From NCBI GenBank assembly GCA_023409265.1, contig JAEYHZ010000004.1, positions 248,001-312,000 of the forward strand: DNA of 64,000 nt, given 5' to 3'. The notes under the pieces were generated by a model. That model was not told the origin of the DNA, did no database searches, and was given only the letters and a program-made list of their open reading frames with translations. This document shows, in pieces, positions 9,266 to 17,382 of this stretch. This DNA is from Bacillota bacterium (lineage in GTDB: Bacteria; Bacillota; Clostridia; Acetivibrionales; DSM-1351). How positions within the stretch are numbered: position 1 is the first letter of the stretch; each line of letters opens with the position of its first letter. A program made the translations under genes and the position numbers.

Positions 9266-9418
9266 TATAACGCCTAATTCAAAGAAAATTTTTCGATGGT
9301 AGAAAAATTTTCTTACATCAGCGGCGTTTCAACGAGGCGGGAGATATACTAGCCGCCTGAAAACCTGAGCGGAACCCACCGCTTTTAAAAGTGGGGGACA
9401 TTTTTTCGCCTCGTTATA
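9266..9418 (+). repeat. Miniature inverted-repeat element, family A copy 1
   Basis: Ends are TATAACG (9266) and CGTTATA (9412-9418). The first 73 bp match the copy inside the GH94 gene at 28198 and, inverted, the copy at 22516; all three share GCGTTTCAACGARGC (9324-9338 here). This copy carries an extra segment with a strong hairpin (9374-9406). It fills most of the leader of the cellobiose phosphorylase gene. Confidence 0.75.
9374..9406 (+). terminator. Terminator-like hairpin inside repeat element
   Basis: An ACCCACCGCTTTT arm pairs with AAAAGTGGGGG and is followed by ACATTTTTT. It would stop readthrough from the LacI gene, so cellobiose phosphorylase would need its own promoter in the last 35 bp or some antitermination. 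Confidence 0.5.
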
Positions 9419-9446
9419 TATTAATTATTTTGAGAGGAGCCAATTT

Positions 9447-11882
9447 ATGAAATACGGTTTTTTTGACGATCAGAACAGGGAGTACGTAATAACCACCCCC
9501 AAAACGCCTTATCCATGGATCAATTACCTGGGAACACAAGAATTTTTTTCTTTAATTTCAAACACTGCAGGTGGTTATTGTTTTTATAAGGACGCGCGTT
9601 TACGAAGAATAACCAGATACAGATATAATAATGTACCAATTGATATGGGGGGAAGATATTTCTATATCAATGATGCCGGAAGCTTATGGTCACCGGGTTG
9701 GTCCCCTGTAAAGGCTGAGCTTGACAGATATGAATGCAGACATGGATTGGGTTATACAAAGATAAAAGGAAGCAAAAATGGTATAAGCGCCGAAGTTTTA
9801 TTCTTTGTTCCTCTGAACTTTAGCGGAGAATTACATAGAGTCAGAATAAAGAACACTGCAAATGAGAAAAAGAGCATAAAGCTGTTTTCATGTGTTGAGT
9901 TCTGCTTATGGAACGCATATGATGATATGACAAACTACCAGAGAAACTTTAGTACAGGTGAAGTTGAAGTGGAGAAGTCAGTCATTTATCACAAGACAGA
10001 ATATAAAGAAAGAAGAAATCACTTTTCTTTTTATTCCGTAAACGCGAGTTTAACAGGTTTCGATACCGACAGAGATACTTTTGTGGGTTTGTACAATGGC
10101 TTCGAAGCACCTCAGGTGCCTGTGAGCGGTGAACCGCAGAACTCTGTTGCTGACGGCTGGGGACCGATGGCTTCACATTGCATTACTGTAGAATTGAATG
10201 CCGGTGAAGAAAAGGAATATGACTTCATTCTGGGTTATGTCGAAAATGAAGAAGACGACAAGTGGGAAAGCAAGGGAGTCATTAATAAGAAGAAAGCTTA
10301 TGCCATGATTGAGGAAAAAGGCAATCCTGCAGGAGTCCAGGCTGCTTTTGAGGAGATGCAGAATTACTGGAGCCAGCTGTTCACTCAGTACAAGCTTGAA
10401 CATAAGGATGAAAAGCTCTCCAGAATGGTGAACATCTGGAATCAGTATCAATGCATGGTTACCTTCAACATGTCAAGAAGCGCTTCATACTTTGAAACCG
10501 GAATTGGAAGGGGTATGGGCTTCAGAGACTCCAATCAGGATATTCTGGGCTTTGTACATCAGATCCCCGACAGAGCCAGAGAGAGAATACTTGATATTGC
10601 TGCCACTCAGTTTGAGACAGGGGGAGCATATCACCAGTATCAGCCTTTGACCAAAAAGGGAAACAATGAAATCGGCGGAAACTTTAACGACGATCCACTG
10701 TGGTTAATTGCTTCTGTTGCTGCTTATATCAAGGAAACAGGTGATATGGATATACTGAAGGAAATGGTGCCGTACGATAATGATGAATCAAAGGCAGCCA
10801 CTCTGTTTGATCACCTTAAACGATCCTTCTACCATGTTGTAAATAATTTAGGACCCCATGGACTGCCATTGATCGGAAGAGCGGACTGGAACGATTGTCT
10901 TAATCTGAACTGCTTCTCAAATGTGCCGGGAGAATCCTTCCAGACCACAACCAGCAAGGATGGTAAGGTTGCAGAATCAGTGTTTATAGCAGGAATGTTT
11001 GTCTTCTATGGTCCGGAATATGTGAAGCTTTGTAAGCTCAACAAGCTGGATGAGGAAGCCAGGATGGCACAGCAGCACATAGATAAAATGACAGAAACAG
11101 TTCTTCAGCATGGATGGGACGGAGAATGGTTTATCCGTGCATATGATGACTTCGGACAAAAGATAGGAAGCCATGAAAATGAAGAAGGAAAGATATTTAT
11201 TGAATCTCAGGGCTTCTGCACAATGGCTGGAATCGGTCTGGAAACAGGTCATGTTGAAAAGGCTCTTGATTCGGCAAAAAAATACCTTGACACAGACCAT
11301 GGTATGGTCCTTAACAATCCAGCATTTACAAAGTATTATATCAACATGGGTGAGATTTCAACATATCCGGCCGGTTATAAGGAAAATGCCGGTATATTCT
11401 GCCATAACAACCCATGGGTAGCAGCAGGTGAAACTGTTCTGGGAAGAGGCGACAGAGCTTTTGAAATATATTCAAAGATAGCTCCTGCCTATACCGAAGA
11501 AATAAGTGATATACACAAGACTGAACCATATGTTTATTCTCAGATGATTGCAGGTAAGGATGCCGGAAGACACGGTGAAGCTAAGAACTCATGGCTGACA
11601 GGTACTGCAGCCTGGAACTTTGTAGTTATTTCACAGAACATACTGGGTATCAAACCTGACTACAACGGTCTGATGATTGATCCATGTATTCCAAAAGCAT
11701 GGGAAGGTTACAAGGTTAGCAGAAAGTTCAGAAATGCCACCTATGAAATAACTATTACAAACCCTGATCATGTTTCAAAGGGTGTTAAACAGCTGATTGT
11801 GGACGGTGAAGCATATGCAGGCAACATAGTTCCAGTTTTTAATGATGGAAATAGCCATGAGGTAAAGGTTGTAATGGGATAA
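9447..11882 (+). CDS. cbpA: Cellobiose phosphorylase, GH94
   Basis: Cytoplasmic enzyme that splits cellobiose with phosphate to glucose 1-phosphate and glucose, saving ATP. 811 residues, the usual length of clostridial cellobiose phosphorylase, with the typical start MKYGFFDDQNREYVIT. N-terminal beta-sandwich (about 1-280), helical linker, and (alpha/alpha)6 barrel with GMGFRDSNQDILGFVHQIP, GGAYHQYQPLTKKGN and GRADWNDCLNLNCFS; D483 of the last motif is the expected general acid. HNNPWV near 650 is also typical. GAGAGGAG lies before the ATG. It follows the cellodextrin importer and LacI gene, completing a sense-import-phosphorolysis module, and ends in a terminator shared with the convergent phoR. 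Cellobiose rather than cellodextrin specificity rests on length and motifs. Confidence 0.93.
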   Translation: MKYGFFDDQNREYVITTPKTPYPWINYLGTQEFFSLISNTAGGYCFYKDARLRRITRYRYNNVPIDMGGRYFYINDAGSLWSPGWSPVKAELDRYECRHGLGYTKIKGSKNGISAEVLFFVPLNFSGELHRVRIKNTANEKKSIKLFSCVEFCLWNAYDDMTNYQRNFSTGEVEVEKSVIYHKTEYKERRNHFSFYSVNASLTGFDTDRDTFVGLYNGFEAPQVPVSGEPQNSVADGWGPMASHCITVELNAGEEKEYDFILGYVENEEDDKWESKGVINKKKAYAMIEEKGNPAGVQAAFEEMQNYWSQLFTQYKLEHKDEKLSRMVNIWNQYQCMVTFNMSRSASYFETGIGRGMGFRDSNQDILGFVHQIPDRARERILDIAATQFETGGAYHQYQPLTKKGNNEIGGNFNDDPLWLIASVAAYIKETGDMDILKEMVPYDNDESKAATLFDHLKRSFYHVVNNLGPHGLPLIGRADWNDCLNLNCFSNVPGESFQTTTSKDGKVAESVFIAGMFVFYGPEYVKLCKLNKLDEEARMAQQHIDKMTETVLQHGWDGEWFIRAYDDFGQKIGSHENEEGKIFIESQGFCTMAGIGLETGHVEKALDSAKKYLDTDHGMVLNNPAFTKYYINMGEISTYPAGYKENAGIFCHNNPWVAAGETVLGRGDRAFEIYSKIAPAYTEEISDIHKTEPYVYSQMIAGKDAGRHGEAKNSWLTGTAAWNFVVISQNILGIKPDYNGLMIDPCIPKAWEGYKVSRKFRNATYEITITNPDHVSKGVKQLIVDGEAYAGNIVPVFNDGNSHEVKVVMG

Positions 11883-11907
11883 AACACAAACACAGATTTA
11901 AAAAATT

Positions 11908-11954
11908 AAAATAGGCTGTACCGGAGTTAGCTATTACTCCGGTACAGCCTATTT
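11908..11954. terminator. Bidirectional terminator between cbpA and phoR
   Basis: AATAGGCTGTACCGGAGT pairs perfectly with ACTCCGGTACAGCCTATT across a TAGCT loop, with A-run before and T-rich sequence after. It serves both convergent genes. Confidence 0.9.
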
Positions 11955-11970
11955 GACTGATTGAAATTGC

Positions 11971-13767
11971 TTACAGCGGCAGCTGTATAATAAACTCGGT
12001 GCCCTGGCCCGGTTGACTTATAACGCGGATATCTCCGCTGTACAGATTTACAATGTGCTTTACAATTGAAAGTCCCAGGCCTGTTCCGCCCATGTTTCTG
12101 GAACGGCCCTTGTCTACTCTGTAAAATCTCTCAAATATTCTGGAATGATGTTTTTCAGAAATACCAATACCAGTATCCTTAATGGAAATTACGGTTTTTC
12201 CATTGGATTTGCCGGCCTTTATATAGACTGTTCCATTCTCTACGTTATACTTTATGGCATTGTCTACCAAGTTAATCAGCATCTGCTTTATTCTATTCTT
12301 ATTAACCATAAGTATTATATTTGGATCGGAGTCAACCTCAAGCCTAACACCTTTTTTATGGGCTGCAGCTTCAAGTATAAGGACAACTTCACTAATTATA
12401 GTGGTTAAATTGTTTTCCTTGATGTTATCATCTTTTCTCATACCCTCGATTTCAGATAATTGAAGAATATCATTTATCAACATATAGAGACGTTCGGCTT
12501 CGATATCAATAATGTCCAGGAACTTGGCAGCTACAGTGGTATCTTCGATTGCACCGTTTTTAAGTGTTTCTACAAAACCCCTTATAGAAGTAAGAGGAGT
12601 TTTAAGCTCATGAGTTACATTGGAAACAAATTCGGTCCTGATCTGCTCAAGCTTTTTAACAGAGGTAACATCGTGCAGGGTGATTACACCGCCGGAATTC
12701 AAACCTTTTACGGTATCAGTGTTCTTAATTGGATTGGTATATATTTTATAAATTTTATCGCAGTTTGTAGCAGGGCTGAACATAACTATTTCATCTGTTA
12801 ACGGGCTGTTTTTCTTTATAGTATCTATCAACAGGGAATTTACTTTTGAATTGCGGGTAATCTGGATAAGGTTTTTTCCGATTATACCCGGACCATGCTT
12901 GACTCCGAAAATATTACAGGCAATTGTATTTATAATAAGAATCTTATACTCTGAATCAATGGCGATAATACCGTCTCTCATACTGTTTATCACAGTATCT
13001 ACTCTTAAATTCTTGTCCATTATGCCGGAAAGTGTATAGTCAAGCTTATCAGCCATTTCATTAAAAGTATTTGCCAGCTGCCCTATTTCGTCTTTTGAAG
13101 CAATATTCACCCTCTTCTTATAATTCCCGCCTGCAATTTCCTTTGAAGTGTTGATCAACTGCTGTATTGGGTCGGTTACGACTTTTGAGAGCTTGACCGA
13201 AATCAGTATGGTTAGCAGTAAACCTACAAGAATTCCTATTACAGTGTAGAAGAAAAAGGCTTTATTTATAGCATTAAGCTGATAAAGAGGAATGGATACT
13301 CTTACAATAATATTATGTTCCTTTAGGGGGAGTGCAATATAAAGATATGTAACTTTCATTGTTTCACTGAAACGTTGATCCATGCCCATTTTACCCTGAA
13401 TGGCTTCCTGAACTTCCTTTCTGTTCAGATGATTCTGCATTCCGCTGATATCCGAATCAGATTCTCCAAGAACCTTGCCCTGGTAGTTTATTATGGTTAT
13501 CCTGGTAAAAAAAGAAAAACTCTCAATGCCTGTTGGTTTGTCATTTAAGAGTTTTGCATAATCCTTGGCAAGTTTGTCGTAATCTATGTTTTTATTTTCC
13601 GAGGTAAACTCTTTTATTTGATGCGCTAAAAGAACAGCAGTGTTTTCAATGCTGTTCTGAACTTCATACTTATAAAAATATCTTGCCAATGCCGAGGTGA
13701 ATATTCCTGTAATAGTAATGGCAATAATAACCAGAAATATTGTATATTTAACGATTCTTGATTTCAA
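11971..13767 (-). CDS. phoR: Phosphate-regulon sensor histidine kinase PhoR
   Basis: About 598-residue membrane kinase. Two membrane helices (about 8-30 and 165-190) flank an extracytoplasmic sensor domain. Then come HAMP (KLSKVVTDPIQQLINTSKEI...DEIGQLANTFNEM), a PAS domain (VINSMRDGIIAIDSEYKILIIN), HisKA with FVSNVTHELKTPLTSIRGF (H386), and HATPase motifs NLVDNAIKY, DTGIGI and GTGLGLSIVKH. It is last in the pstB-phoU-phoP-phoR run. Start: the frame also opens with GTG at 13779, but the GGAGGTG overlapping that GTG is better spaced for the TTG at 13767. Family role: autophosphorylates in phosphate limitation and passes phosphate to the adjacent regulator; PhoU and Pst are known to signal through it. 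Confidence 0.92.
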   Translation of the reverse strand: MKSRIVKYTIFLVIIAITITGIFTSALARYFYKYEVQNSIENTAVLLAHQIKEFTSENKNIDYDKLAKDYAKLLNDKPTGIESFSFFTRITIINYQGKVLGESDSDISGMQNHLNRKEVQEAIQGKMGMDQRFSETMKVTYLYIALPLKEHNIIVRVSIPLYQLNAINKAFFFYTVIGILVGLLLTILISVKLSKVVTDPIQQLINTSKEIAGGNYKKRVNIASKDEIGQLANTFNEMADKLDYTLSGIMDKNLRVDTVINSMRDGIIAIDSEYKILIINTIACNIFGVKHGPGIIGKNLIQITRNSKVNSLLIDTIKKNSPLTDEIVMFSPATNCDKIYKIYTNPIKNTDTVKGLNSGGVITLHDVTSVKKLEQIRTEFVSNVTHELKTPLTSIRGFVETLKNGAIEDTTVAAKFLDIIDIEAERLYMLINDILQLSEIEGMRKDDNIKENNLTTIISEVVLILEAAAHKKGVRLEVDSDPNIILMVNKNRIKQMLINLVDNAIKYNVENGTVYIKAGKSNGKTVISIKDTGIGISEKHHSRIFERFYRVDKGRSRNMGGTGLGLSIVKHIVNLYSGDIRVISQPGQGTEFIIQLPL

Positions 13768-13805
13768 GTCAGTCTGCACCTCCGGAGAGCACCTATGTAT
13801 TTCAT

Positions 13806-14522
13806 TTATTTATTGCCGGCATGGTTCTTATCGGTAAACCTGTATCCAATTCCTCTGATTGTTTCGATAAAGGTAGGGTTTTCATCATTATCTTCAATCT
13901 TTTGCCTCAGGTAACGGATATGGACATCAACGGTTCTGGTTTCGCCGTAATAGTCAAATCCCCATATTTTATCCAGAAGATGTTCTCTTGATAATACTTT
14001 TCCTTTATTTAGAATAAGCATTTTAAGCAGTTCAAATTCCTTAAGGGGCATTTCGATCAGTTTGTCACCTTTATAAACTTCTCTTCTGGTACAATCTATT
14101 GTTATGTCAGCGTGAGTAATAACATCAAACTTTGGTTCAACAACTGTATTTATTCTTCTGAAAAGTGCCTTTATTCTCGCCAGCAGTTCTCTGACACTGA
14201 AAGGCTTGGTTATATAGTCATCGGCACCTAATTCAAGTCCCAATACCTTGTCAAACTCTTCACTTTTTGCAGTCAGCATTATAATAGGAACACTTTTAGT
14301 CACAGTATTCTGTCTTAGTTGTCTGCAAACCTCAAGACCATCTATACCCGGAAGCATTATATCGAGTATAAAAAGATCAGGAATGTTTTCATGGCTATGT
14401 GCTATCAAATCTTCACCGTTATCAAATACTGATACCTTAAAGCCATTTGCTTCAAGATTATATTTGATTAACTGCTGGATATGCATTTCATCTTCAACAA
14501 CAAAAATTGATTGTTTGGACAT
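13806..14522 (-). CDS. phoP: PhoP/PhoB-type response regulator (OmpR family)
   Basis: 238-residue regulator with a receiver domain (VVEDE, phosphoacceptor D54 in LDIMLPGIDG, TKPFS lysine) and a C-terminal winged helix (LIEMPLKEFELLKMLILNKGKVLSREHLLDKIWGFDYYGETRTVDVHIRYLRQKIE, given by its conserved core). AGAGGTG precedes the ATG. It lies between phoU and phoR. It should bind TTAACA-type direct repeats; four such repeats precede pstB, the first gene of the same operon, suggesting autoregulation. Confidence 0.93.
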   Translation of the reverse strand: MSKQSIFVVEDEMHIQQLIKYNLEANGFKVSVFDNGEDLIAHSHENIPDLFILDIMLPGIDGLEVCRQLRQNTVTKSVPIIMLTAKSEEFDKVLGLELGADDYITKPFSVRELLARIKALFRRINTVVEPKFDVITHADITIDCTRREVYKGDKLIEMPLKEFELLKMLILNKGKVLSREHLLDKIWGFDYYGETRTVDVHIRYLRQKIEDNDENPTFIETIRGIGYRFTDKNHAGNK

Positions 14523-14533
14523 ATTAGCACCTC

Positions 14534-15199
14534 TTAGTCTGTCTTTCTGGCCAGATGATCATGGGATCCGGTAACATTAAAAACAACCCACTCAGCTATA
14601 TTTGTTGCATGATCGCCGATACGTTCAAGGTATTTTACTATAAACATGAAATCTGTAGCCTGTTCCACTGTCTCGGGATTATTCTTCATTATATTGATAA
14701 GTTCCAAAACAATTTTAGAGAAAAGATCATCAACTTCATCGTCAGAATCACAGACTTCTTTTGCGAGAACAATATCCTGTTTTATATATGAATCAATAGA
14801 CTTGATTACCATTTTTTTAGCAAGTTCAGCCATCAATGGAATATCTACCAGCGGCTTTATATACTTCATATCAGCCATTCTTATTGTAAGATCGGCTATG
14901 TCGGCAGCATGGTCTGCTATTCGTTCCATATCGGTTATTATTTTAAGTGCTGTGCTTATGGTTCTTAAATCCTTGGCAAGAGGCTGCTGCCTTGCTATAA
15001 GATTTATACAGATTTTTTCAATCCTTCCTTCCAGCTCATCTACTTCATCGTCACTTTCGTAAACTTCTTTTGCTAATTCAATATCCTGTTTTCTTAAGGC
15101 TAAAATGGAGTTTTCAATTGATTGTTCAACCAAACCAGCCATTCTAACCATTAAATCCTGTAATTGCTCCAGCTCTTTATCAAATGAGTGTCTAACCAT
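14534..15199 (-). CDS. phoU: Phosphate signalling protein PhoU
   Basis: 221-residue all-helical protein made of two PhoU repeats, each with an E-x3-D-x2-D type metal-binding motif (AKEVYESDDEVDELEGRIE and AKEVCDSDDEVDDLF). ERIADHAADIADL and ERIGDHATNIAEW are family signatures. AGGAGA lies before the ATG. It sits between pstB and the two-component genes and links Pst transport to PhoR signalling. Confidence 0.95.
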   Translation of the reverse strand: MVRHSFDKELEQLQDLMVRMAGLVEQSIENSILALRKQDIELAKEVYESDDEVDELEGRIEKICINLIARQQPLAKDLRTISTALKIITDMERIADHAADIADLTIRMADMKYIKPLVDIPLMAELAKKMVIKSIDSYIKQDIVLAKEVCDSDDEVDDLFSKIVLELINIMKNNPETVEQATDFMFIVKYLERIGDHATNIAEWVVFNVTGSHDHLARKTD

Positions 15200-15252
15200 A
15201 TAAATCTCCTATCTGCGTGTCAAAACACGTGCGCTAAGTGCTATAAAAAACC

Positions 15253-16011
15253 TTAACCGAATCTTCCCGTAATATAGTCTTCAGTTCGCTTATCCTTTGG
15301 ATTGCTGAAAAGCTGGTTGGTATTACCTACTTCAACAATTTCACCATGGAGGAAAAACGCAGTTATATCTGAAATTCTTGCTGCCTGCTGCATATTATGA
15401 GTAACAATTATAATAGTATAATTTTGTTTTAATTCTTCAATTAAATCTTCAATTTTCAGAGTTGATATAGGATCTAGCGCAGAAGTCGGTTCGTCCATCA
15501 GAACTATTTCGGGTTCTACCGCCAAAACTCTGGCAATACACAAGCGCTGCTGCTGACCACCGGACAACCCTAAAGCGTTCTGCTTCAATCTGTCTTTGAC
15601 TTCATCCCACAGGGCGCTGTTTCTTAAACTTTTCTCAACTATATCATCCAGTTTGGACTTGGATTTTATACCATGAATTCGTGGACCATATGCAATGTTG
15701 TCATAAATCGACATAGGAAACGGATTTGGCTTTTGGAATACCATTCCAATATTTTTTCTTAACTCAACTATATCATACTCTTTATAAACATTCAAACCGT
15801 CGAAATATACATCACCGGTTATTCTGACGTTTGCCACAAGGTCGTTCATCCTGTTAAGTGTTTTTAGAAAAGTAGACTTCCCACAGCCTGAAGGACCGAT
15901 AAAGGCTGTAACCTGATTGCCGGGAATGTCGATGGACACATCCTTGAGAGCGTGGAGATCCCCATAAAAAAGATTTAAGTTTTTTGTTGTTATTCTATAA
16001 TCATTTGTCAT
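15253..16011 (-). CDS. pstB: Phosphate ABC transporter ATP-binding protein PstB
   Basis: 252-residue ATPase: Walker A GPSGCGKST, Q-loop FQKPNPFPMSIYDN (the NPFPMSIYDN segment is diagnostic of PstB), signature LSGGQQQRLCIAR, Walker B VLMDEPTSALDP, H-loop VTHNMQQA. The frame extends upstream, but the ATG at 16011 has GAGG nine bases ahead and gives the usual N-terminus (MTNDYRITTKNLNLFYGD). The rest of the transporter (PstS, PstC, PstA) is not adjacent, although pstB is normally last in a pstSCAB operon. It is first in this operon, directly behind a Pho box. Confidence 0.94.
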   Translation of the reverse strand: MTNDYRITTKNLNLFYGDLHALKDVSIDIPGNQVTAFIGPSGCGKSTFLKTLNRMNDLVANVRITGDVYFDGLNVYKEYDIVELRKNIGMVFQKPNPFPMSIYDNIAYGPRIHGIKSKSKLDDIVEKSLRNSALWDEVKDRLKQNALGLSGGQQQRLCIARVLAVEPEIVLMDEPTSALDPISTLKIEDLIEELKQNYTIIIVTHNMQQAARISDITAFFLHGEIVEVGNTNQLFSNPKDKRTEDYITGRFG

Positions 16012-16067
16012 AATGGTAATCCTCGATCTAAAATTATTTATTAGGTAATTTAATAATAACAACACTT

Positions 16068-16106
16068 TTTTAATGCAGGTTTAATTCTGTGTTAACTTAG
16101 TGTTAA
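16068..16106 (-). promoter_or_regulatory. Pho box: four TTAACA-type repeats at 11-bp period
   Basis: Read on the minus strand: TTAACA (16106-16101), 5-bp gap, TTAACA (16095-16090), gap, TTAAAC (16084-16079), gap, TTAAAA (16073-16068). This is the PhoP site layout known from Bacillus (TT(A/T/C)ACA direct repeats spaced by 4-6 bp). It lies 57-95 bp upstream of the pstB start with an AT-rich -10 region between. It predicts phosphate-starvation control of pstB-phoU-phoP-phoR. Confidence 0.85.
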
Positions 16107-16180
16107 TAATAAATCTGTGAAGTTAAGGGAATTAACCATAGTATTTGCATAATTAAGCTATTTAAACTTTAAGATGCTAT

Positions 16181-16453
16181 ACCCTCTATTAACAATGTAC
16201 AATACGTTTTTGAGTGGCGAATTTGCCCTGCGGCTGCGTTGAAACCGCTTGCAAGGCACAAAGCCTTTCTTCGCCTCTTCGCCTTGTCGCAAGCCAAATT
16301 CTCTCGCTCAAAAATCACCGACCTCACGCCGAGATATTTTGGCGATTTTCGAGGCGGATGGACGCAGCCTTGCTGACGCAAGGCAAGGACGACAACAAAG
16401 AAAAGTGGCAAAATAGCCGGCGTGAGGCGTGTTGTACATTGTCAATAGAGGGT
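16181..16453. repeat. Miniature inverted-repeat element, family C (complete copy)
   Basis: 273 bp bounded by 22-bp terminal inverted repeats differing at one base: ACCCTCTATTAACAATGTAC plus AA at the left, and the complement of TTGTACATTGTCAATAGAGG plus GT at the right. GATGC occurs at 16173-16177 and 16454-16458 and may be a target duplication. More GC-rich than its surroundings. No transposase frame: the minus-strand frame inside is reproduced in the second copy only because the DNA is repeated. The right 160 bp recur at 53283-53443. It lies between the Pho box and the rex promoter. Confidence 0.8.
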
Positions 16454-16602
16454 GATGCCTGTCGAAAAATATTTGTTTCTTAAAATGAAATAATTTTAAT
16501 GAATAAAATAATAACTTATTCCACATTTCACCATACCTAAACATCACTATAGCAGTTGCGGGTCAAACAATGCTATGATATAGTATATTATGATGTGTCA
16601 CA

Positions 16603-16617
16603 TGTTAATTTTTAACA
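16603..16617. promoter_or_regulatory. Rex-operator-like palindrome upstream of rex
   Basis: TGTTAATTTTTAACA is a perfect palindrome about an odd centre, just upstream of the rex -35 element. The clostridial Rex site is TTGTTAA-N4-TTAACAA; here the centre is one base short and the outer T/A differ, so it is a weak candidate for autoregulation. Confidence 0.35.
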
Positions 16618-16636
16618 GATAATACATCTGGAATTA

Positions 16637-16666
16637 TTGACAATAAAATAACAAAGATGATATAAT
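16637..16666 (+). promoter_or_regulatory. Sigma-A promoter of rex
   Basis: TTGACA (16637-16642), 18-bp spacer, TATAAT (16661-16666), 35 bp upstream of the rex start codon. Confidence 0.8.
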
Positions 16667-16700
16667 ACCAACACAAATAGAATTATGAGGTGAAATTTCC

Positions 16701-17339
16701 ATGGCATCAAAGAAAATTTCTATGGCTGTAATAAAAAGGTTGCCCAGATACCACAGATATCTGAATTATTTATTAGAGCTTGGAATTAAAAGAGTATCCT
16801 CTAAAGAGTTGAGTACTCGTATGGGAATTACGGCTTCTCAAATACGACAGGACTTGAATTGTTTTGGCGGCTTTGGACAACAGGGCTATGGATACAATGT
16901 TGAGTCCTTATATTCTGAGATAGGTAATATTCTGGGGATAAACAAGACATTTAATTGTATAATCATTGGTGCAGGAAATATGGGTCAAGCCCTGGCCAAT
17001 TACGGTAATTTTGAAAAAAGGGGCTTCAGCATAATTGGGGTTTTTGACGTTAGCCCTGAAATTATCGGTAAAAAAATAAAAGATTTGGAAGTCAGAAGCC
17101 TAAATGATATTGAAGACTTTGTTTCACAAAACAAGGTTGATATTGCAATGCTTTGTGTTCCATACAGGGAAACGGCAGCTCTTGCTGACAGAGTTGCAAA
17201 ACTGGGTGTAAAAGGCTTGTGGAATTTTTCGCCTATGGACCTTAAGATCCCTTATGATGTAATAGTTGAAAATGTACACCTGAGCGATAGCCTTATGGTT
17301 TTGGGGTATAAACTGAATGACAGGTTTCCCAGAGAGTAG
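16701..17339 (+). CDS. rex: Redox-sensing transcriptional repressor Rex
   Basis: 212 residues. N-terminal winged helix (AVIKRLPRYHRYLNYLLELGIKRVSS, ITASQIRQDLNCFGGFGQQGYGYN), then a Rossmann fold with the NAD-binding GAGNMGQAL, FDVSPEIIGKKI and the C-terminal domain-swapped helix. Rex releases DNA when the NADH/NAD+ ratio rises and controls fermentation genes in Clostridia (family knowledge). GAGGTG precedes the ATG. A TTGACA-18-TATAAT promoter and a Rex-like palindrome lie upstream, and a terminator follows. Confidence 0.96.
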   Translation: MASKKISMAVIKRLPRYHRYLNYLLELGIKRVSSKELSTRMGITASQIRQDLNCFGGFGQQGYGYNVESLYSEIGNILGINKTFNCIIIGAGNMGQALANYGNFEKRGFSIIGVFDVSPEIIGKKIKDLEVRSLNDIEDFVSQNKVDIAMLCVPYRETAALADRVAKLGVKGLWNFSPMDLKIPYDVIVENVHLSDSLMVLGYKLNDRFPRE

Positions 17340-17357
17340 AAATAAAACATAAATAAG

Positions 17358-17382
17358 TAAAGCCGGCGTTTGCCGGCTTTTG
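17358..17382. terminator. Bidirectional terminator between rex and tyrA
   Basis: AAAGCCGGC-GTTT-GCCGGCTTTT, a perfect stem with A-run and T-run on the two sides, directly between the convergent genes. Confidence 0.9.

Noticed and set aside
9340..9418. IS200/IS605-type right end (subterminal hairpin) within the family A copy
   Set aside because: The hairpin resembles such ends only loosely; no tnpA or tnpB remnant and no matching left end were seen.
16169..16411. 80-codon minus-strand frame, with a relative at 53208-53402
   Set aside because: The two match because the DNA is a repeat element; the similarity stops where the repeat stops, and no ribosome site is present.
16601..16619. Firm Rex operator call
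   Set aside because: Half-sites are right but the centre is one base short and the outer bases differ, so it is listed only as a weak candidate.
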